Positions 1 to 12,412 are shown, counted from the stretch's first letter. The stretch is 64,000 bases of DNA from Hygrocybe punicea (GCA_963556145.1 OY744461.1:6272891-6336890), one strand, 5' to 3'. A program made the numbers and translations. The notes: generated by a model not told the origin, from the sequence alone.

Positions 1-830
1 CGTCCTTGTATACATGCCCACCCAAGAATCGACACCTTAAGCCATACCTGTGTGTAGATTGGTTTATGGTTCTGTGGTGTAGGGAAAAGGCTCATGCCTG
101 CATTCCCCAGTTTCCGTATAGATAGGGCAAGCGGTAGTAAGATCAAGGCATGGGTGTTCCACGTCACCCACACCTGAAGGACGTGTACTTTGAACGAACG
201 GAGGCGAGTCCATCAAATCCGAGGTAGGTGAGTATGAGATATCTGGTTGTTTTGCAAAGAGGTATGCCGGGATGTTATGGTTGGCGCGACAGCTAGTGTT
301 GTGGGACCTCAACATGCAAACTCCTTCAATGTAAAACGATCGAGTCACTCACTCTGCACCAAACTCACAAGGCTTTCCATTGGCTACTTTCCAACAGAGG
401 TCCAGCTCGTCTCGAATTTTGCCAAAGCGACGCCCCTTGTTGGCACCCCGTTGGGCCTTTTTCTGCTCCTTTGAGAGCTTCTGCCGCGAGGGTCCCCCAT
501 ACCCCCGACCCTCGTCGGCACCCGACCATAAGTCGCTGTGACTGGTACAGACCTCCGCAGCGTCATCGTCAGGAGCGGGTCGCGGTTTAAGAGAAAGAAG
601 GTATCTGTGTAACTCTTAATAGGCTAGTTCTCGAACGTTCGTACACTTACTCTGATTTCACGGGCGCTGTTCCCTGCGAATGTATTTTGGTTTCAAAATG
701 CAGCATACCAGTGGTCCAAGAAGGTTTCTGGCCAGTGTCCCAGTAATATGAGGGTTTTCACTGGACAAAATTCATGTGATCACTGGTGGTAACTTGTTAT
801 TGCCAGTGATTATCAGATTACAGACACAAG
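1..830. other. Unassigned left flank
   Basis: No gene could be recognised here. Short open frames exist on both strands but none shows a known motif or a convincing splice structure. At about 705-815 the motif CCAGTG or its inverse CACTGG recurs several times, which might be the decayed end of a transposon, but no matching partner was found. The stretch ends where the Copia 5' LTR begins. Confidence 0.4.
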
Positions 831-1065
831 TGTGGCCGAATAGTCGCGGAAAGGATTAGTAATCCGTATCACGTGATCCCGGAACTTCAAACACACCTGT
901 CCGACGAATAATGCTGAAGCACAGCAGTTATTCTACTCACCACAAGAAACTTCTAGTAGATGTAGCTAGTAGTATATAACCCCTCTCAGAAAGATGTAAA
1001 TATAATTTAATTCCACATAAATTACTTAGTGGTCAACAACCACTGCACTACTATATATTCCAATA
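831..1065 (+). repeat. 5' LTR of the Copia element
   Basis: It matches 11384-11628 over most of its length, including the shared blocks TATCACGTGA, CACCACAAGAAACTTCTAGT and CAACCACTGCACTAC. The start is shorter than in the 3' copy, which opens with TGTTGGGGG. A TATA-like AGTATATAA lies near 970 where a transcription start would be expected. It ends at CCAATA, just before the primer-binding site. Confidence 0.9.
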
Positions 1066-1066
1066 G

Positions 1067-1078
1067 GTTATGAGCCCT
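1067..1078 (+). other. Primer-binding site complementary to the initiator tRNA-Met anticodon arm
   Basis: GGTTATGAGCCC lies one base after the 5' LTR. Its complement, GGGCTCATAACC, is the anticodon stem-loop of eukaryotic initiator tRNA-Met. Some Copia elements, such as Drosophila copia, are primed by a 5' half of this tRNA rather than its 3' end. The sequence match is seen; the priming mode is inferred from that precedent. Confidence 0.75.
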
Positions 1079-1308
1079 GAACGGCTGTAATGGAAATATG
1101 ATCACACACCTCTGAACATCGCACCACCACCTCGTATACTAAGCTGACTATGACGGACGAAGTCACACACACATCAGGATCCTACCGGATTGAGTTATTG
1201 AAGGGGAGCAATTGGATGCCATGGAAGAGATGGATGTTAGCTGTGCTTTGGGATCTTGGGTTAGAGATGTACATCGATGCAGAATCAAAAGTGGTGGATG
1301 CTTCCTGT

Positions 1309-2056
1309 TAGTGATGGATAGGTTTGGTTCTGAACCGAGGTTTGGACCTGAACTGAACTGAACTGAACCTGAAATAGGGTTCAGGTTCAAGCTGAAGCCT
1401 GAACTGAACCTGAGGTTCAGTTCAAGGTGGGAAATTCTATGAACCTGGTTCAAACCAGTTTGAACCTGAACCTAAACTTCAACAAATGTGATATAATTTT
1501 GCCTAATTTTTGGAAGAAACATGATCACTTTTGTCTTGTTGTAGCTAACAACTCCCTGTTAAATCCTGCCACTCTCCTTCAGGGGGTTTGAGCTCTGGAT
1601 TTGTCAGGATAAGTTGGTATAAGTTGTATAATATCTGAGGATTATGCCAAGGTAAGCCTCAAGTATGTATGATGTATTATATTATCATTATTTTTAAGTA
1701 CCACAGTTGCAACATTGAAGCTGATAAGCTTAATTTCTTGAACATGTTAGCTTTAAGTGATACAAATGTACAGTAATACATACAATTTGCTCTAAAGGAA
1801 CCTTTGTTCATGCTATATAACCACAAGGCATAAAATAAAGGCATTTATACTGAATAAAAATGTAATCTAGCCCTATGATACACTTACAGGTTTGGTTCAG
1901 GGTTCAGATCAGTGTGAACCTGAACTGAACCTGTTTGAACCTGAACCTAAGGTTCAGTTCAAGGTTCAGCATATTGACTGAACTGAGCCTTAGGTTCAGT
2001 TCAAGGTTCAGATTTTTTTGGCCTGAACCGGACCGAACCGAACCTGTCCATCACTA
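1309..2056. mobile_element. hAT MITE, 748 bp, TSD CTTCCTGT
   Basis: Flanked by an exact 8-bp duplication CTTCCTGT (1301-1308 and 2057-2064). It starts TAGTGATGGATAGGTTTGG and its other end reads TAGTGATGGACAGGTTCGG in reverse complement, so the terminal inverted repeats match at about 20 of 22 bases. An 8-bp duplication with T/C-A-G-type ends defines the hAT superfamily. The interior is AT-rich and non-coding; the terminal 100-200 bp are packed with short GAACCTGAACTGAACC repeats, the sort of subterminal motif hAT transposases bind. The same terminal sequence opens the larger hAT at 41383, which is its probable source family. Confidence 0.93.
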
Positions 2057-3239
2057 CTTCCTGTCCAACACCAGTGGAATCCGAGGCGATGAAGAAATGG
2101 CATGGTGGAGATGCCAAGACAAGGATGCAATCGAGCTTGCAATTAGCAATGCGGAAATGATACATATCATTAGTGCGCACACAGTGAGTGAGATGTGGAA
2201 GCAGCTAACCTTGGTAAAGGAATCTGGGGGAAGCTCAGAATATTAGTGACATGACGTGCATTGTACCGGTCGATTGCTGAAGAAGGATTTGACATAATCG
2301 AGCACATATTGAAGCTCCAGAAACTGCAGGAGGAGCTCCACTTGATGGGAAGCCTCGTTTCCAATGAAGACTTCATGATGATACTTGTATCCTGTTTACC
2401 AGAAAGTTGAGACTTGTATACATTGGTGTACTTGGGCTCGAAGAAGGATGGAACGTCACTGACATCACATGAACTACTCACAATCCTATTAGAGGAAGAC
2501 TGCAGGCACCATGAGTGCAGTGGAGGTCCTGACAATGTCACTATGCATGGGAGGTTCATCAGAAAGTGCAACGGAAAGGGTAACGGAAAGCAGAAGGTGG
2601 CCGATTCCAAGACGGAATGCTTCAACTGCCATAAGAAGGGACATATGGCAAAGGACTGCTGGTCTAAAGGTGGCAGAAAGTAGTGTTGCCACGGTCCAGT
2701 TTGGTCCGGTTCTTTTAAGACTTGTTTAGTGGGCCAGTGCTGCGCATGGCATGAACGAGTTCTTTTTTTCCCCTCCTCACTTTCATCATAGCAGCCTCTC
2801 ACCATAGCAACATAAAAAGTAGAAAAAATAAAACTGCACAGCATGTCTCGACCTCCTCTCCCACTGTCATGTCTTCTTTGCTTCATCATTATACAATATT
2901 CTCAGCCAAAAAAGAGAGCAACATGTCAACTGTCAAATACAACTGTCTTCAAACAGTATGATAACAGTTGACTTACATTTTCTCTACCCTACTTCTCCAT
3001 AACCTTGCTGCACAACAGATGATAACATGAAGACAGCTGTGCTTGAGTGGGCCAATGTTGCATATGGCATGAACAAAGTCTTGTTTTTGTCATTGGATTT
3101 TTATTTGTCTGATTATTACGAACATCGATGAGTGATTTTGCTTGAAATATATAATTAGCATATAATATATACAGCAATATCACATTGAATTATATGTTTT
3201 AAGTAAGAATATCATTATATCATCTGAGTTACACTGATT

Positions 3240-3470
3240 TCTGCTTATATGGCTGATATTTCCATATATAGTAATAGCGGTCACATGTGACTATGACTCC
3301 TGTGATCACCTCAAAATTTAGCATATATGGTGTAAAATTGCCTTATATGGTTAGACTGGTCACATGTGACTGTCACCATTGTGATCAGCAAAAAATTTGC
3401 TATATAATATCAAAAATTGCCTTATATGGTTAGATTGGTCACATGTCACTGTCACACCTGATCCGAAATG
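3240..3470. repeat. About 79-bp tandem repeat, 3 copies
   Basis: Three diverged copies centred on GGTCACATGTGAC at about 3279, 3358 and 3437, each followed by a TATATGG-containing AT-rich spacer. The core is nearly palindromic (CACATGTG). It lies downstream of the hAT transposase gene inside the element. Confidence 0.75.
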
Positions 3471-3968
3471 GTAATATTAGTCAGCAGTTCAATTTTCAGC
3501 TGATTCTGATAAGAATTGAGACCAGTATGAATATTTTGAATATAATTGGAAGGTAATTTGTCTTTTTTGCAACAACCCATATTTGGATGCTTATGTAAGC
3601 TTGTCCACACATGGCCCCAACTGTATCTGATTTTCCAGTATCAGAAGTAGAATCATATCTCTTGCCCAAAAACATTTTGTCCATAGGCGATCAACTTTAT
3701 CAATTAACCAATTAATTAATTAATTAATTACGAATCCTCACTGATCCAGGTCTGATAAAGAACGAGTCTTTTAATAAATTAAAAGAACTCGTAATTTATG
3801 TGAACCCTGAACTGGACTTCAGGTCCAGTTCACTTGTTTTTTGGAACCCAGAACTGAACCGGTGTTGAACCGGTTCAGGAGGTCTGATCTAGGTTCACTT
3901 GCATGTGAACCTAGAACCGGACCTGTATATATTCACAATATGACGGAACACAAACTAACGAAACAGTA

Positions 3969-6900
3969 CTATGCTCCATCTTCATCATCAGACTCCACCA
4001 TATCCCAGACACTCACTACGTGTGCCTCTGCATCCTCGGAAGCCTTGATGTGCCCATTACGGTAAGCACCCTTGAGAATCTGGAGTGCCTCGAAGGTTGA
4101 GGGCTTAAGCCGGTTCCGTCAGCGAGTTGATGTGAGGGCCCCATTGGAGAAAGCCCGTTCCGATGGCACAGAAGACCCTTGGATAGCCAAGTAGTCTCGT
4201 GCCATGCGTGCCAGTGTTGGGTATTGCGTTGCATGGAGCTATTGAGTTCAATCCAGCACCAAATACTGGCGAACAGAATTCAGACTTACCCCCCACCACG
4301 CTATCACATCATCCACATTTTCCTCTAGCGGTGCCGCTAAGTAAGCATCGAGTTCTTCTTGGGGATTGGTCCGTGCAGAGTCTCGCTCTTTACGAGATTT
4401 CACAGAAGCGCGCATCCAGGAATGGCCGTATTGAGCCTTCGTGGTCCTAGTGTTGCTCACATCGCTAGCTGGGACATCTTGCACCACCAGTTCAATGTAA
4501 TAGGAGTCAAACTGACAATAGCCATCAGCATTGTTCGGATAGGTGCATTAGTGTACTCACAATGGCACGTAACCTGGCCATTCCGTCTTCGTAAAAATCC
4601 TCATCCCAATTGCTTTCGGCATATGCCGTTTTGAAGTTGGGATCCAAAGCTTCCATTCAATTAGTATGGCAATCTATGGATAATAATAGCAGACACCTTA
4701 CCGAGACAAATAAAATACACATCCGTGTCATCTGCCTTCCGGTACCACTTGCTAAGGTTCTCCAGCCCAGCTTCAATGGCAGCCGACATGTCATGGAATC
4801 GAGGGTGCCGCGCCATGTTCTCCCATGATTGCTGCATGAATTCAAGTACAGGGATTGTTCGGGATACAGTCAGATATTTGGTTGACGAAAATGTCTGCGT
4901 GGCATTGGCTGGTTCCTGCATAGTGCTAGGTTAGTTCCAGTCGACATATTTACTTTGGACGTACCTGCAAAACCTCACGTGTCTTTTCAATTTGTTCCCA
5001 ATCTCTCTTCGACAATTTAAAATCTGAATAGTTTCGGTTCCCCACCAAGTCTGGGACCTCTTCACTGTCATCTGCGAGCTGCACAAATCGGTTGATAGCC
5101 TTGCAACAGACATTGAGCACGCACCACAAGAGAAAAAACCAGAGCTTACCTTCTGCACCTTCAAGATGCGGTCAAGGAAATTGAACAGGGAGGAACATCG
5201 GGTGCGGATCCAGTTAAGCAGTCGAAGGAATGGTATCTCAACTTCGGCACATGATTTCTTGAAAAAGGCTCACGCTTGAGGTGATTTGCGGATTTGTTTG
5301 ACTAGGGCAAGTGCCTTGCCAACAACATCACCAGCCGTGAACTCGTCATCATCCGCATCACTGTCATCATCTGCAGGCTCCTTATTGAGATTAAGGTGGG
5401 CCAGTTCTACGTCCAGTTGGTCCAGGTCCAACGTATCCTGATCTGCCTTGGCCTTCTGGATCGCATTACGTAGCTTATTGATGATACTCTTGCTCGATGC
5501 CAGTGACATGCCTTCAATGAATTTCCCAGCGCCAATGTGGACAGAATGCTCCATGCAGCTGGAAGTAATCTTCAGTACTGTGCAAGCAAATGCCAAAACG
5601 GATCTGGCTTACCGCACACGCCGCGCAACAGGATCCCACCTTTCTTTGCCTGGATCCACAATGGCACCGAACGTCTTCAGTGCCCCATCATTGTTCGGGG
5701 CATTGTCGGCTGTGAACCAACCAGCCTTCTCACGTACGCCATAATGATCGACGGTGCGGACAAGAATGTTGCTCCTGGTGTGCCTGCCCACAAACGGTGT
5801 AAATGCGAGTTGTTCGCTTTTGAGCTCCCATTGTTGCGGCTTGTCGTGTGGAGCATCAATGTAATGGCCTGTCACTGAAAGGTATGGATCCCCGTTCTCC
5901 GACGTCCACGTATCAAATGTAAATGAAACTTGGCCAGGAACAGTCTGTGGGGCATTCAGTTATATCACTGCATAGAAGATGCGAAGTGCAGACCATACCG
6001 CAAGTTTGTCTCGGATCCTATCCTCAACATTCTGAGCCCTTTGTAAGATCTCAGCCTGGAGTTTAGTTCGGTGGGGAATTTCAGATTCTTGTAGTGCAGG
6101 ACGGCAGTACCATAGTAAGCGGTGAAACGGACCCTTGTCGGTGAGAGAGAATGCCTGTGGGTAGTTAGCCAATGCCAGCGTTGAAGCACAGACATACATA
6201 CGTCATCTTCGGTCACCACAAGTTCCACAATGAAATCAAGCATGCCTTTCATAGTGAAGACTGGCATATGAGGTTCCTTTGCGATGGCACCATCCAAAGT
6301 CCCTTGTTTCAGTTTGGAATCCTGAGCTGCCACTGGTATCGCACGATTGTTCATCGGAACATTGCGTTCAGTACATAATTTCTGGTAGAGTTTGAAATGG
6401 TCTGGGTGTCTGCACCAGGTATCAATGAGTGATCGCGCATGGTGCTTTGAACACTGACCTCCTGATGTGAGCGCGCAAGGTTGAAATGCCCCCAGTGAAA
6501 AAGGACTTGTGACGCGACAGACCCGCTTTGCTACGAGCAGAGGGTGTTACTGACATCTGCGCATCGCAACAAAGACCAACATACCGGCATACACCACACC
6601 AGTGCCCATCCTCGGCCTCTCCAGTGTCCGGATTGACATTCTTCTCACGCATGAATATGAGACGAACATTGGCCGTGCGCTCATCCTTTGAACGATGGGA
6701 TTTGGTTCCTTGCTGCAAACAAACGTGAGTCCCAGTCAATATAATATTTTGCGAGACTCACCTTCCTGTCCTCATCACCCAAGGCCTTTGTATGTTCATA
6801 TGCCGCATGAGGGCCTTCGTCTTCGTCTTCGTCCATATCTACATCCACTGTGTTGTCCTCCTCGTACTCAGTATCATCAGGACACGAGGCAGATTTGCCC

Positions 6901-7309
6901 ATGTCTTCAGTAACCTCGGCATCAGTAACCTCAGGTTCAGTATCACCTTCGCTAGTGGAAGATAACACGCGGCGAGTCCGGCGACGCACCGAGGCGCCAG
7001 GTTTAGCATTATGTGGAAGCTTGCGCTTGCGAGAATTGGTGACAGCATTGTCAGGGTCCTTCGCTCTGGCAGAGGGACGTGGCACACGTTGAGAGCGATG
7101 TGCCCCAGAAACTTTGACAGCAGGGACTCGTTTAGAAGAGACGTATCCAGGGTCGTTGGTTTCATGGACGAAATAGATGAATGTGAGGGTGCTGCTGTGA
7201 GGGGGCGACCGGGTCCAGAGATAGGAACATCGTCATCGGGGTCATTGTAGAAGGTGATCTGCTCAGCATCAAGAAGTTGTCCATCCTGGCCCACTGCGCA
7301 ATTGGACAT
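3969..7309 (-). CDS. hAT transposase, multi-exon
   Basis: The reading starts at ATG 7309 and ends at the stop at 3969 after a conserved C-terminal hAT dimerisation region. In order: an acidic, serine-rich N-terminal part (7309 to about 6765); a BED-type zinc finger exon (about 6710-6470, with H-W-C-x2-C and a downstream H in T-L-R-A-H); a middle exon around 6354-6200; the catalytic-fold exon with the hAT signature F-T-A-D-N-A-x-N-N-D (about 5875-5640); an acidic exon (about 5596-5275); and the dimerisation block with W-W-G and S-E-R-A-F-S (about 4330-4060). At least five short GT..AG introns are needed. The protein would bind the element ends and cut and paste it. A frame break near 7140 suggests mild decay. 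A related gene lies at 42507-48038 on the plus strand. Confidence 0.8.
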
Positions 7310-7384
7310 TTTGGTGAGAATGCTCGCAATTGTAAGAAAACACTAACCTTTTATCTTGCCCCTGGCCCGTAAGTTGAGAAAAGG

Positions 7385-7635
7385 GAAATGCGAAAAAAAA
7401 GAGCAGAGTCGGCCGATGAGGACTGAACAAAAATCTAATACTCGGAGCTGAAATAGAGAAAATGTACATGAACAAAGAGCAGAGAGTCGACCTGAATGAA
7501 AATCCAATACTAGAATATGAAATAGAGCAAAGGGAAAGGCACGAAAAAAGAGCAGAGAGTTGGCCAGAACGAAAAATCCTGAAATAGAGAAATTGGAAAG
7601 GCGCGAAAAAGGAGCAGAGTGTCGGCCGATGGACG
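7385..7635. repeat. Tandem repeat (62-76 bp units, 4 copies) upstream of the hAT transposase
   Basis: The block AGAGCAGAG followed by GTCGGCC or a variant recurs near 7401, 7476, 7549 and 7611, with GAAATAGAG between copies. It lies just upstream of the transposase start at 7309, where it could be promoter sequence or transposase-binding repeats. Several open frames across it are artefacts of the repetition. Confidence 0.7.
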
Positions 7636-8148
7636 CCATGAGGTACGCTAAGCCAAGAGGTGAGGGTGAAACATCTCAGTTGAAATTGGATATGGAGGAT
7701 GAGTAGACTTTACCTTGTTTGTGTTGGCCCATGGTGAGGTACATGCGTACAAATCACGTGGATTCGGAACCGGTTCATCGGTCCAGGATTGCCCAGAACC
7801 GGTTCTACTATTTGACCAGCATTGAGAACTGCGGACCGGACTGACCGGTCCAGTCCGGTCCCTGGGGATTAAGTGGACCTGAACCCAGGTCCAGTTCAAG
7901 GTGGTTCAGGTTCAAACCCGGTCCACAAACTGAACCACGGCAACACTAGCAGAAAGGAAGGGCAAGGGCTGAAAGGGAAAGGAAAGGGCACTGAAAAGGG
8001 TGGAAACCACTGGAACCGATTGAATCAAGCTGTGGACAATGTCAATAATATGTTACAGGACGTAGCATATGCAGTGAATACAGAAAATGATTCAAAGTAT
8101 GATTGGTTACTGGATTCCGGAATGACAAGTCACATCAGCAATTCCTGA

Positions 8149-11100
8149 AATGCATTCATCACGTACAAAACTCTGGACAAAGCTACCGTTCAGGGACTAG
8201 GAAAGGTAGCCGCTCAAGCTCTTGGTTGCAGAACCATTGTTTTACACTTCACAGTGGATGGAAAGGATGTACAACATCAGCTACAAGACATACTTACATG
8301 TACTGGAGTCACGGAACTTGCTGCTATCACTGAGCCAATTCGATGAAAGTGGTGGATGGGTTAACTTCTGCAATGGAATATGCAGGCTCTATACGAAGGA
8401 GAATAAACTTGTCAGAACAGGCCAGAAAGATGGACGACTATACCATCTGAACGCCCAAGCACAATCCCACACACCGGAAAAAGCAAATGTAGCCATGCTG
8501 AAGAAAGTATTTTGGGACGAATGGCACTGTCTATACAGACACATCAGAATGAGCAGACTCGAGACCCTGCAGAGAAAGGGGTTAGTCAAGGGTCTAGAAA
8601 TCGACGAAGGTAGTGTCTCTTCCTGAACCTGTGAGGCTTGCATTCAGGCGAAGCAAGCTGTCTAGCCATTTCCGAAAGAGGCCGATGGATGATCAAAAGT
8701 AGCTGGAGAGTGGACTTTGAGCGACGTCTGGGGCCCAGCATGTGTAGAGTCTATTGGAGGATCGAGATACTATATCTCATTCACGGACAACGCGGTACAC
8801 ACCGTAACCACTTTATTCATGAAATGGAAAAGCCAGGCAATGGAATGCATCAAGGCTTACATTAACATGATTGAGAAGAAGTTCAATCAAAACCCTAAAT
8901 ATTTGCGGTTCGATAATGGAAAGGAACTCGTCAACAAGGAAGTCTAGAGATGGGCAGCGGAGAAGGGAATTGTCATCAAAACAATGGCCCCTTACTCACC
9001 CTCGCAACATGGAACAGCAGAAAGCTTTAATCGCACGTTACTGGAGTTAGCCCATGCAATGTTGATCGCTAAAAACCTGCCCACATTCCTTTGGCCAGAA
9101 GCCATTGCACATGCAGCATACATTCAAAACCGATCCCCCACCAAGGCTCTAGATGGAATGACTCCACATGAAGCCTGGACTGGCAAGAAGCCAGACATAT
9201 CGCATTTCCAGGAGTTCAGATGTGATGTTTGGGTCTTATATCAAGGCGGAAAGAGATCAAAGATGGCACTGCGATCAGCTAAGATGAAGTTTGTAGGATT
9301 TGTGGAGTTACAGAAGGCCATCTGATACTACAATGCCACAACACGGACTGTTAAAATGTCATGGAATGTTGCATTTCATGAGGATTGAGCATTGCAGGAA
9401 GTCTGGATTGTATCTGACTTACTGGGTTTGCAATTCGAGGGGGAGCAGAGTGAATCCGACGACTCGCAAACTCCAGAACCACCGGAACCCACATTGGAAT
9501 CACCAGAACCCACCACAATGGCACCAGAAAGGGCTATTCACAGACCGGAAAACAAAATAACATACCCACCAAGAGCAACATGAGGAGTTGACCACAACTA
9601 CTGACAGTTAAACAACCCATGTGCAAAACCAACACAACGTGAGATACGTGAACTGCTTGATGTACAAAGACCAATGGAATCATCTGCAGTGAAACAAAAG
9701 GAAAAAGTCAGCGCAGAAACAACCATAGCATATGCATTCTTGAGCGCAATGCAGCAGGATAGCAGTCTCATGGACAAGGACCCATGGGATTTAAAGGAAG
9801 CCAGGGAAGCCATGGATTGGGAGAACTGGAAGGTAGTGATGAAAGAAGATTTCGATCAGCTACAAGAAATGGGCATTTGGAAACTCGTAGACTTACCAGG
9901 AGGTGGGAAGCCATCAGAAGCAAGTGGGTTTTCCACCAGAAATGCAATGAGACGGGTGCAATCACTAGGCACAAGGCATGATTAGTAGCCCAGCGGTTTT
10001 CGCAGAAGCCTGGAGTGGATTTCAGCAAAACCAGAACATTTGCTCCTGTGATGCGGTTCAAGATGTTACAGACATTGCTCGCATATTCTGCAGTCAAGGA
10101 TTGGGATATTCAGCAGCTGGATATCAATGGCGCAGACCTTAATGGATAGGTGAAGGAGGAGCTGTACATGAAACAGCCAGTGGAATTTGAGGATGGAACT
10201 GGACAGGTTTGCCAGCTCATACGCCCTATACATGGTCTCAGACAAGCCGGAAACATATGGAACACAGATTTCAATAACACGATGAAGGAATTTCATTATA
10301 CGAGATTATGGACCAACTACCGCATGTACTACCATTGGGAAGGAGAAAACTTCTCCATCATACTTGTATGGGTCGATGACCTTATGGCTTATGCAAACAA
10401 CCAAGCGATGAATCAGTGGATAGTCAACCAGCTGAAAGAAAAATACATTGTAATGGTCATCAGAAAGCCAATGTTACCGCTTGGAATCCATATCAAATGA
10501 GACCGCCAACAATGGAAAGTCACCTATCACAAAGCTGTTATATCTGGAAGATATTTGTGAAGGCCAGAATGCAGGATGCAAAACCGGTATCAACCCCGAT
10601 GGATCAGAATGACTAATGAAACCAAAACTGATGAGAGTGAGTGGAAATGCACCTCGATTGAGTATGTGACACAAGTCAGAGACCTCTTGTGCAACAAGAC
10701 CCAATATCATGTATGCAACTGTAACCATTGTGCAATTCACATGGAACCCGAGTCCAGAACACTGGACAACACTTAAAAGGATATTCTGCTACCTAAAGGG
10801 AACAATGGATTATGAACTAACGTACAGCAGAAAGGAGCAATGGATTATGATGGGAACTGTTCATTACGACGATGCTGATTGGGGATCCAACCTGCACCAG
10901 AAATCCATTAGCGGATATGTGTTCACGATCACAGGGGGAGCCATAGCTACGTTGTCAACGGCCAAAGCGGAATATGTTGCCACTACTCATGCCACAAAGC
11001 AGTTGATCTGGCATAGAAATTTGTTGAAGGAATTGGACCTATGGTTGGATGAAACATCAATTTTATGATCTGATAATCAGGCCATGATTGCTATATCACA

Positions 11101-11356
11101 CAACCCAGAATTCCACACATGGACGAAACATATAGATATCAATCTACATTTGCTATGAGATCACATCACATCTGGTATCCTCAAAGTCATGTATATTCCT
11201 TCCAAAGAAAATCTAGCGGACACATTTACGAAAGGGTTACCTTGCCTGCTTCACGCAAAGTTCACGATTGAACTTGGTCTATTGACCAGAGAGGAACCAG
11301 AAAGAGCGCAACACCTAACAGAATACATGGATGATGTTTACCATGACCCAGAATGA
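8149..11356 (+). pseudogene. Copia pol remnant (integrase, reverse transcriptase, RNase H)
   Basis: The zinc-binding part of integrase (H..H..C..C, about 8523-8645) is followed by the catalytic core: D in SDVWGP near 8720, D in FDNGKE near 8915, and E in HGTAESFNRT near 9015. Reverse transcriptase covers about 9780-10500, with W-V-D-D replacing the usual Y-V-D-D near 10370. RNase H runs about 10860-11250 with D-A-D-W and S-T-A-K-A-E-Y. Frame breaks and stops (several TGA, some TAG) interrupt it; one TGA near 9980 replaces the arginine of the conserved K-A-R-L-V-A motif, consistent with CGA to TGA. It ends with a TGA at 11354, just before the 3' LTR. Non-functional. Confidence 0.88.
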
Positions 11357-11383
11357 GTCGAAGAGTATTTGACCAAGGAGGAG

Positions 11384-11628
11384 TGTTGGGGGTAGTGGCT
11401 GAATAGTTGCGGAAAGGATTGGTAATCTGTATCACGTGACCCTGGAACTCAAACACACCTGTCCGATGAATAATGCCGAAGTGCAGCAGTTATTCCACTC
11501 ACCACAAGAAACTTCTAGTAGATTTAGTTAGTAGTATAAAAGCCCTCTCAGAGAGAGGTAAATAATAATTCAATTCCACATAAATTACTTAGCAGTCAAC
11601 AACCACTGCACTACCATATATTCCAATA
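11384..11628 (+). repeat. 3' LTR of the Copia element
   Basis: Direct copy of the 5' LTR, starting TGTTGGGGG and ending CCAATA. It contains AGTATAAAAG near 11535 as a TATA box. The pol frame ends 27 bases upstream. It differs from the 5' LTR by many substitutions and small indels, so the insertion is not recent. Confidence 0.88.
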
Positions 11629-12412
11629 TGAGGGTAGGTGGGTGTGAAAACAGGGTGAAGACGGCATAAGTGGAAATGGGACTGGTGGGGTTGTGGTACA
11701 GTCATGTGGGCATTGTGAGGGTCTGTGTGTTCAATAATGTACCTGTGGAGGTCTGAATATAAAAGGGGGAGGCAAAAATGGGGACAACGATGTCAAGGGC
11801 ACCTGGCCATATGGCGGCATTGCTGGATGTGTCATCTGGCTTGGAAGTCTCTTGGGGGCTTTCTAAGGAGTGTGGGGTGCTGTGGTTGCATGTGGGTGGT
11901 TGGATTTCTGGTGGGCAAAGCTGGTGACATGGCTGTGCAAAGTGGCTGTGCAGAATGTTAAGGATATCCAAAAAGTTGTGAAGCTGGTCTTGGGGCATGC
12001 AGAATGATTTGGATGTAGCAAGGGGGCTTTTGGAGACTGTTTTCTGTAAGGTTTTGCATGTGGGTGCTGCATGGAATTGTGTGAGGAGGGTCTCATGGAT
12101 TGTCTGTGCTACAAAATCTCTGGTTCTGTAGTGAAACTCAGTCTGTGGTTGGAATGGGTTGGCCTCCACCAGCTGCATGGGTCAAATCACACAATGATGG
12201 AGTGGGTCTTAGGGTGCTCATGGAGTTGGACAGGGAATCAGTCAGAATGGTATGGGATCCTGTATGCTGAGACAGGCATAAGGACATCCAACTGTGGGAC
12301 CTGGGTCACATGACAGCCCAGGTACAACCAATACACTGTGCAGAATGTTTCCAGCATGGTCCTTTCCAGTCAGCCTTGGAGAGCAGTGAGTTCAAATGCC
12401 AAATACAACACC
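11629..12412. other. Unassigned spacer with one 158-codon minus-strand open frame
   Basis: Between the Copia 3' LTR and a hAT end. The only sizeable open frame is 12178-11702 on the minus strand, rich in Pro, Thr, His and Gln. It has no recognisable motif, no clear start context and no visible splice pattern, so it is not called as a gene. The rest shows nothing identifiable. Confidence 0.4.

Larger units (their letters stand above)
2681..7948 (-). mobile_element. hAT transposon with its own transposase gene, TSD GCAGAAAG
   Basis: An exact 8-bp duplication GCAGAAAG (2673-2680 and 7949-7956) brackets 5268 bp. The left end reads TAGTGTTGCCACGGTCCAG and the right end, in reverse complement, TAGTGTTGCCGTGGTTCAG. 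Both ends carry GGTTC/GAACC-rich subterminal repeats. The interior holds one multi-exon transposase gene on the minus strand (3969-7309), so this is an autonomous-type element, inserted in Copia gag. A short duplicated block (near 2730-2775 and 3048-3090) and two tandem-repeat arrays lie outside the gene. Confidence 0.93.
1150..8148 (+). pseudogene. Copia gag and protease, split by two hAT insertions
   Basis: The ATG at 1150 opens a typical Copia Gag: a short leader, then the L-x-G-x-N-W-x-x-W-K pattern at about residues 16-26. The frame is interrupted by 1309-2056, resumes at 2065, and reaches a CCHC zinc knuckle (C-F-N-C-x4-H-x4-C, about 2620-2660) that would bind the element RNA. A second insertion (2681-7948) follows directly. 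Coding resumes after 7957 with lysine- and glycine-rich sequence and the aspartic protease site L-L-D-S-G with a nearby S-H near 8110. A TGA follows at about 8146. Removing each insertion with one copy of its 8-bp duplication rejoins recognisable Gag sequence. The product would form the particle and mature the polyprotein; this copy cannot. Confidence 0.85.
831..11628 (+). mobile_element. Ty1/Copia LTR retrotransposon, degraded and nested
   Basis: Two similar direct repeats of about 240 bp bound the element (about 831-1065 and 11384-11628). Between them lie, in Copia order, gag with a zinc knuckle, protease, integrase, reverse transcriptase and RNase H on the plus strand. Integrase before RT defines Ty1/Copia. 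Two hAT elements (1309-2056 and 2681-7948) sit inside gag and protease; without them the element is about 4.8 kb, a normal Copia length. The LTRs differ by many substitutions and the 5' LTR appears to lack about 10 bases at its start. No target-site duplication is visible at the outer ends. Multiple stops and frame breaks show it is dead. Confidence 0.93.

Noticed and set aside
11702..12178. 158-codon minus-strand frame called as a gene
   Set aside because: No recognisable motif, splice structure or start context; kept only as a note in the spacer.
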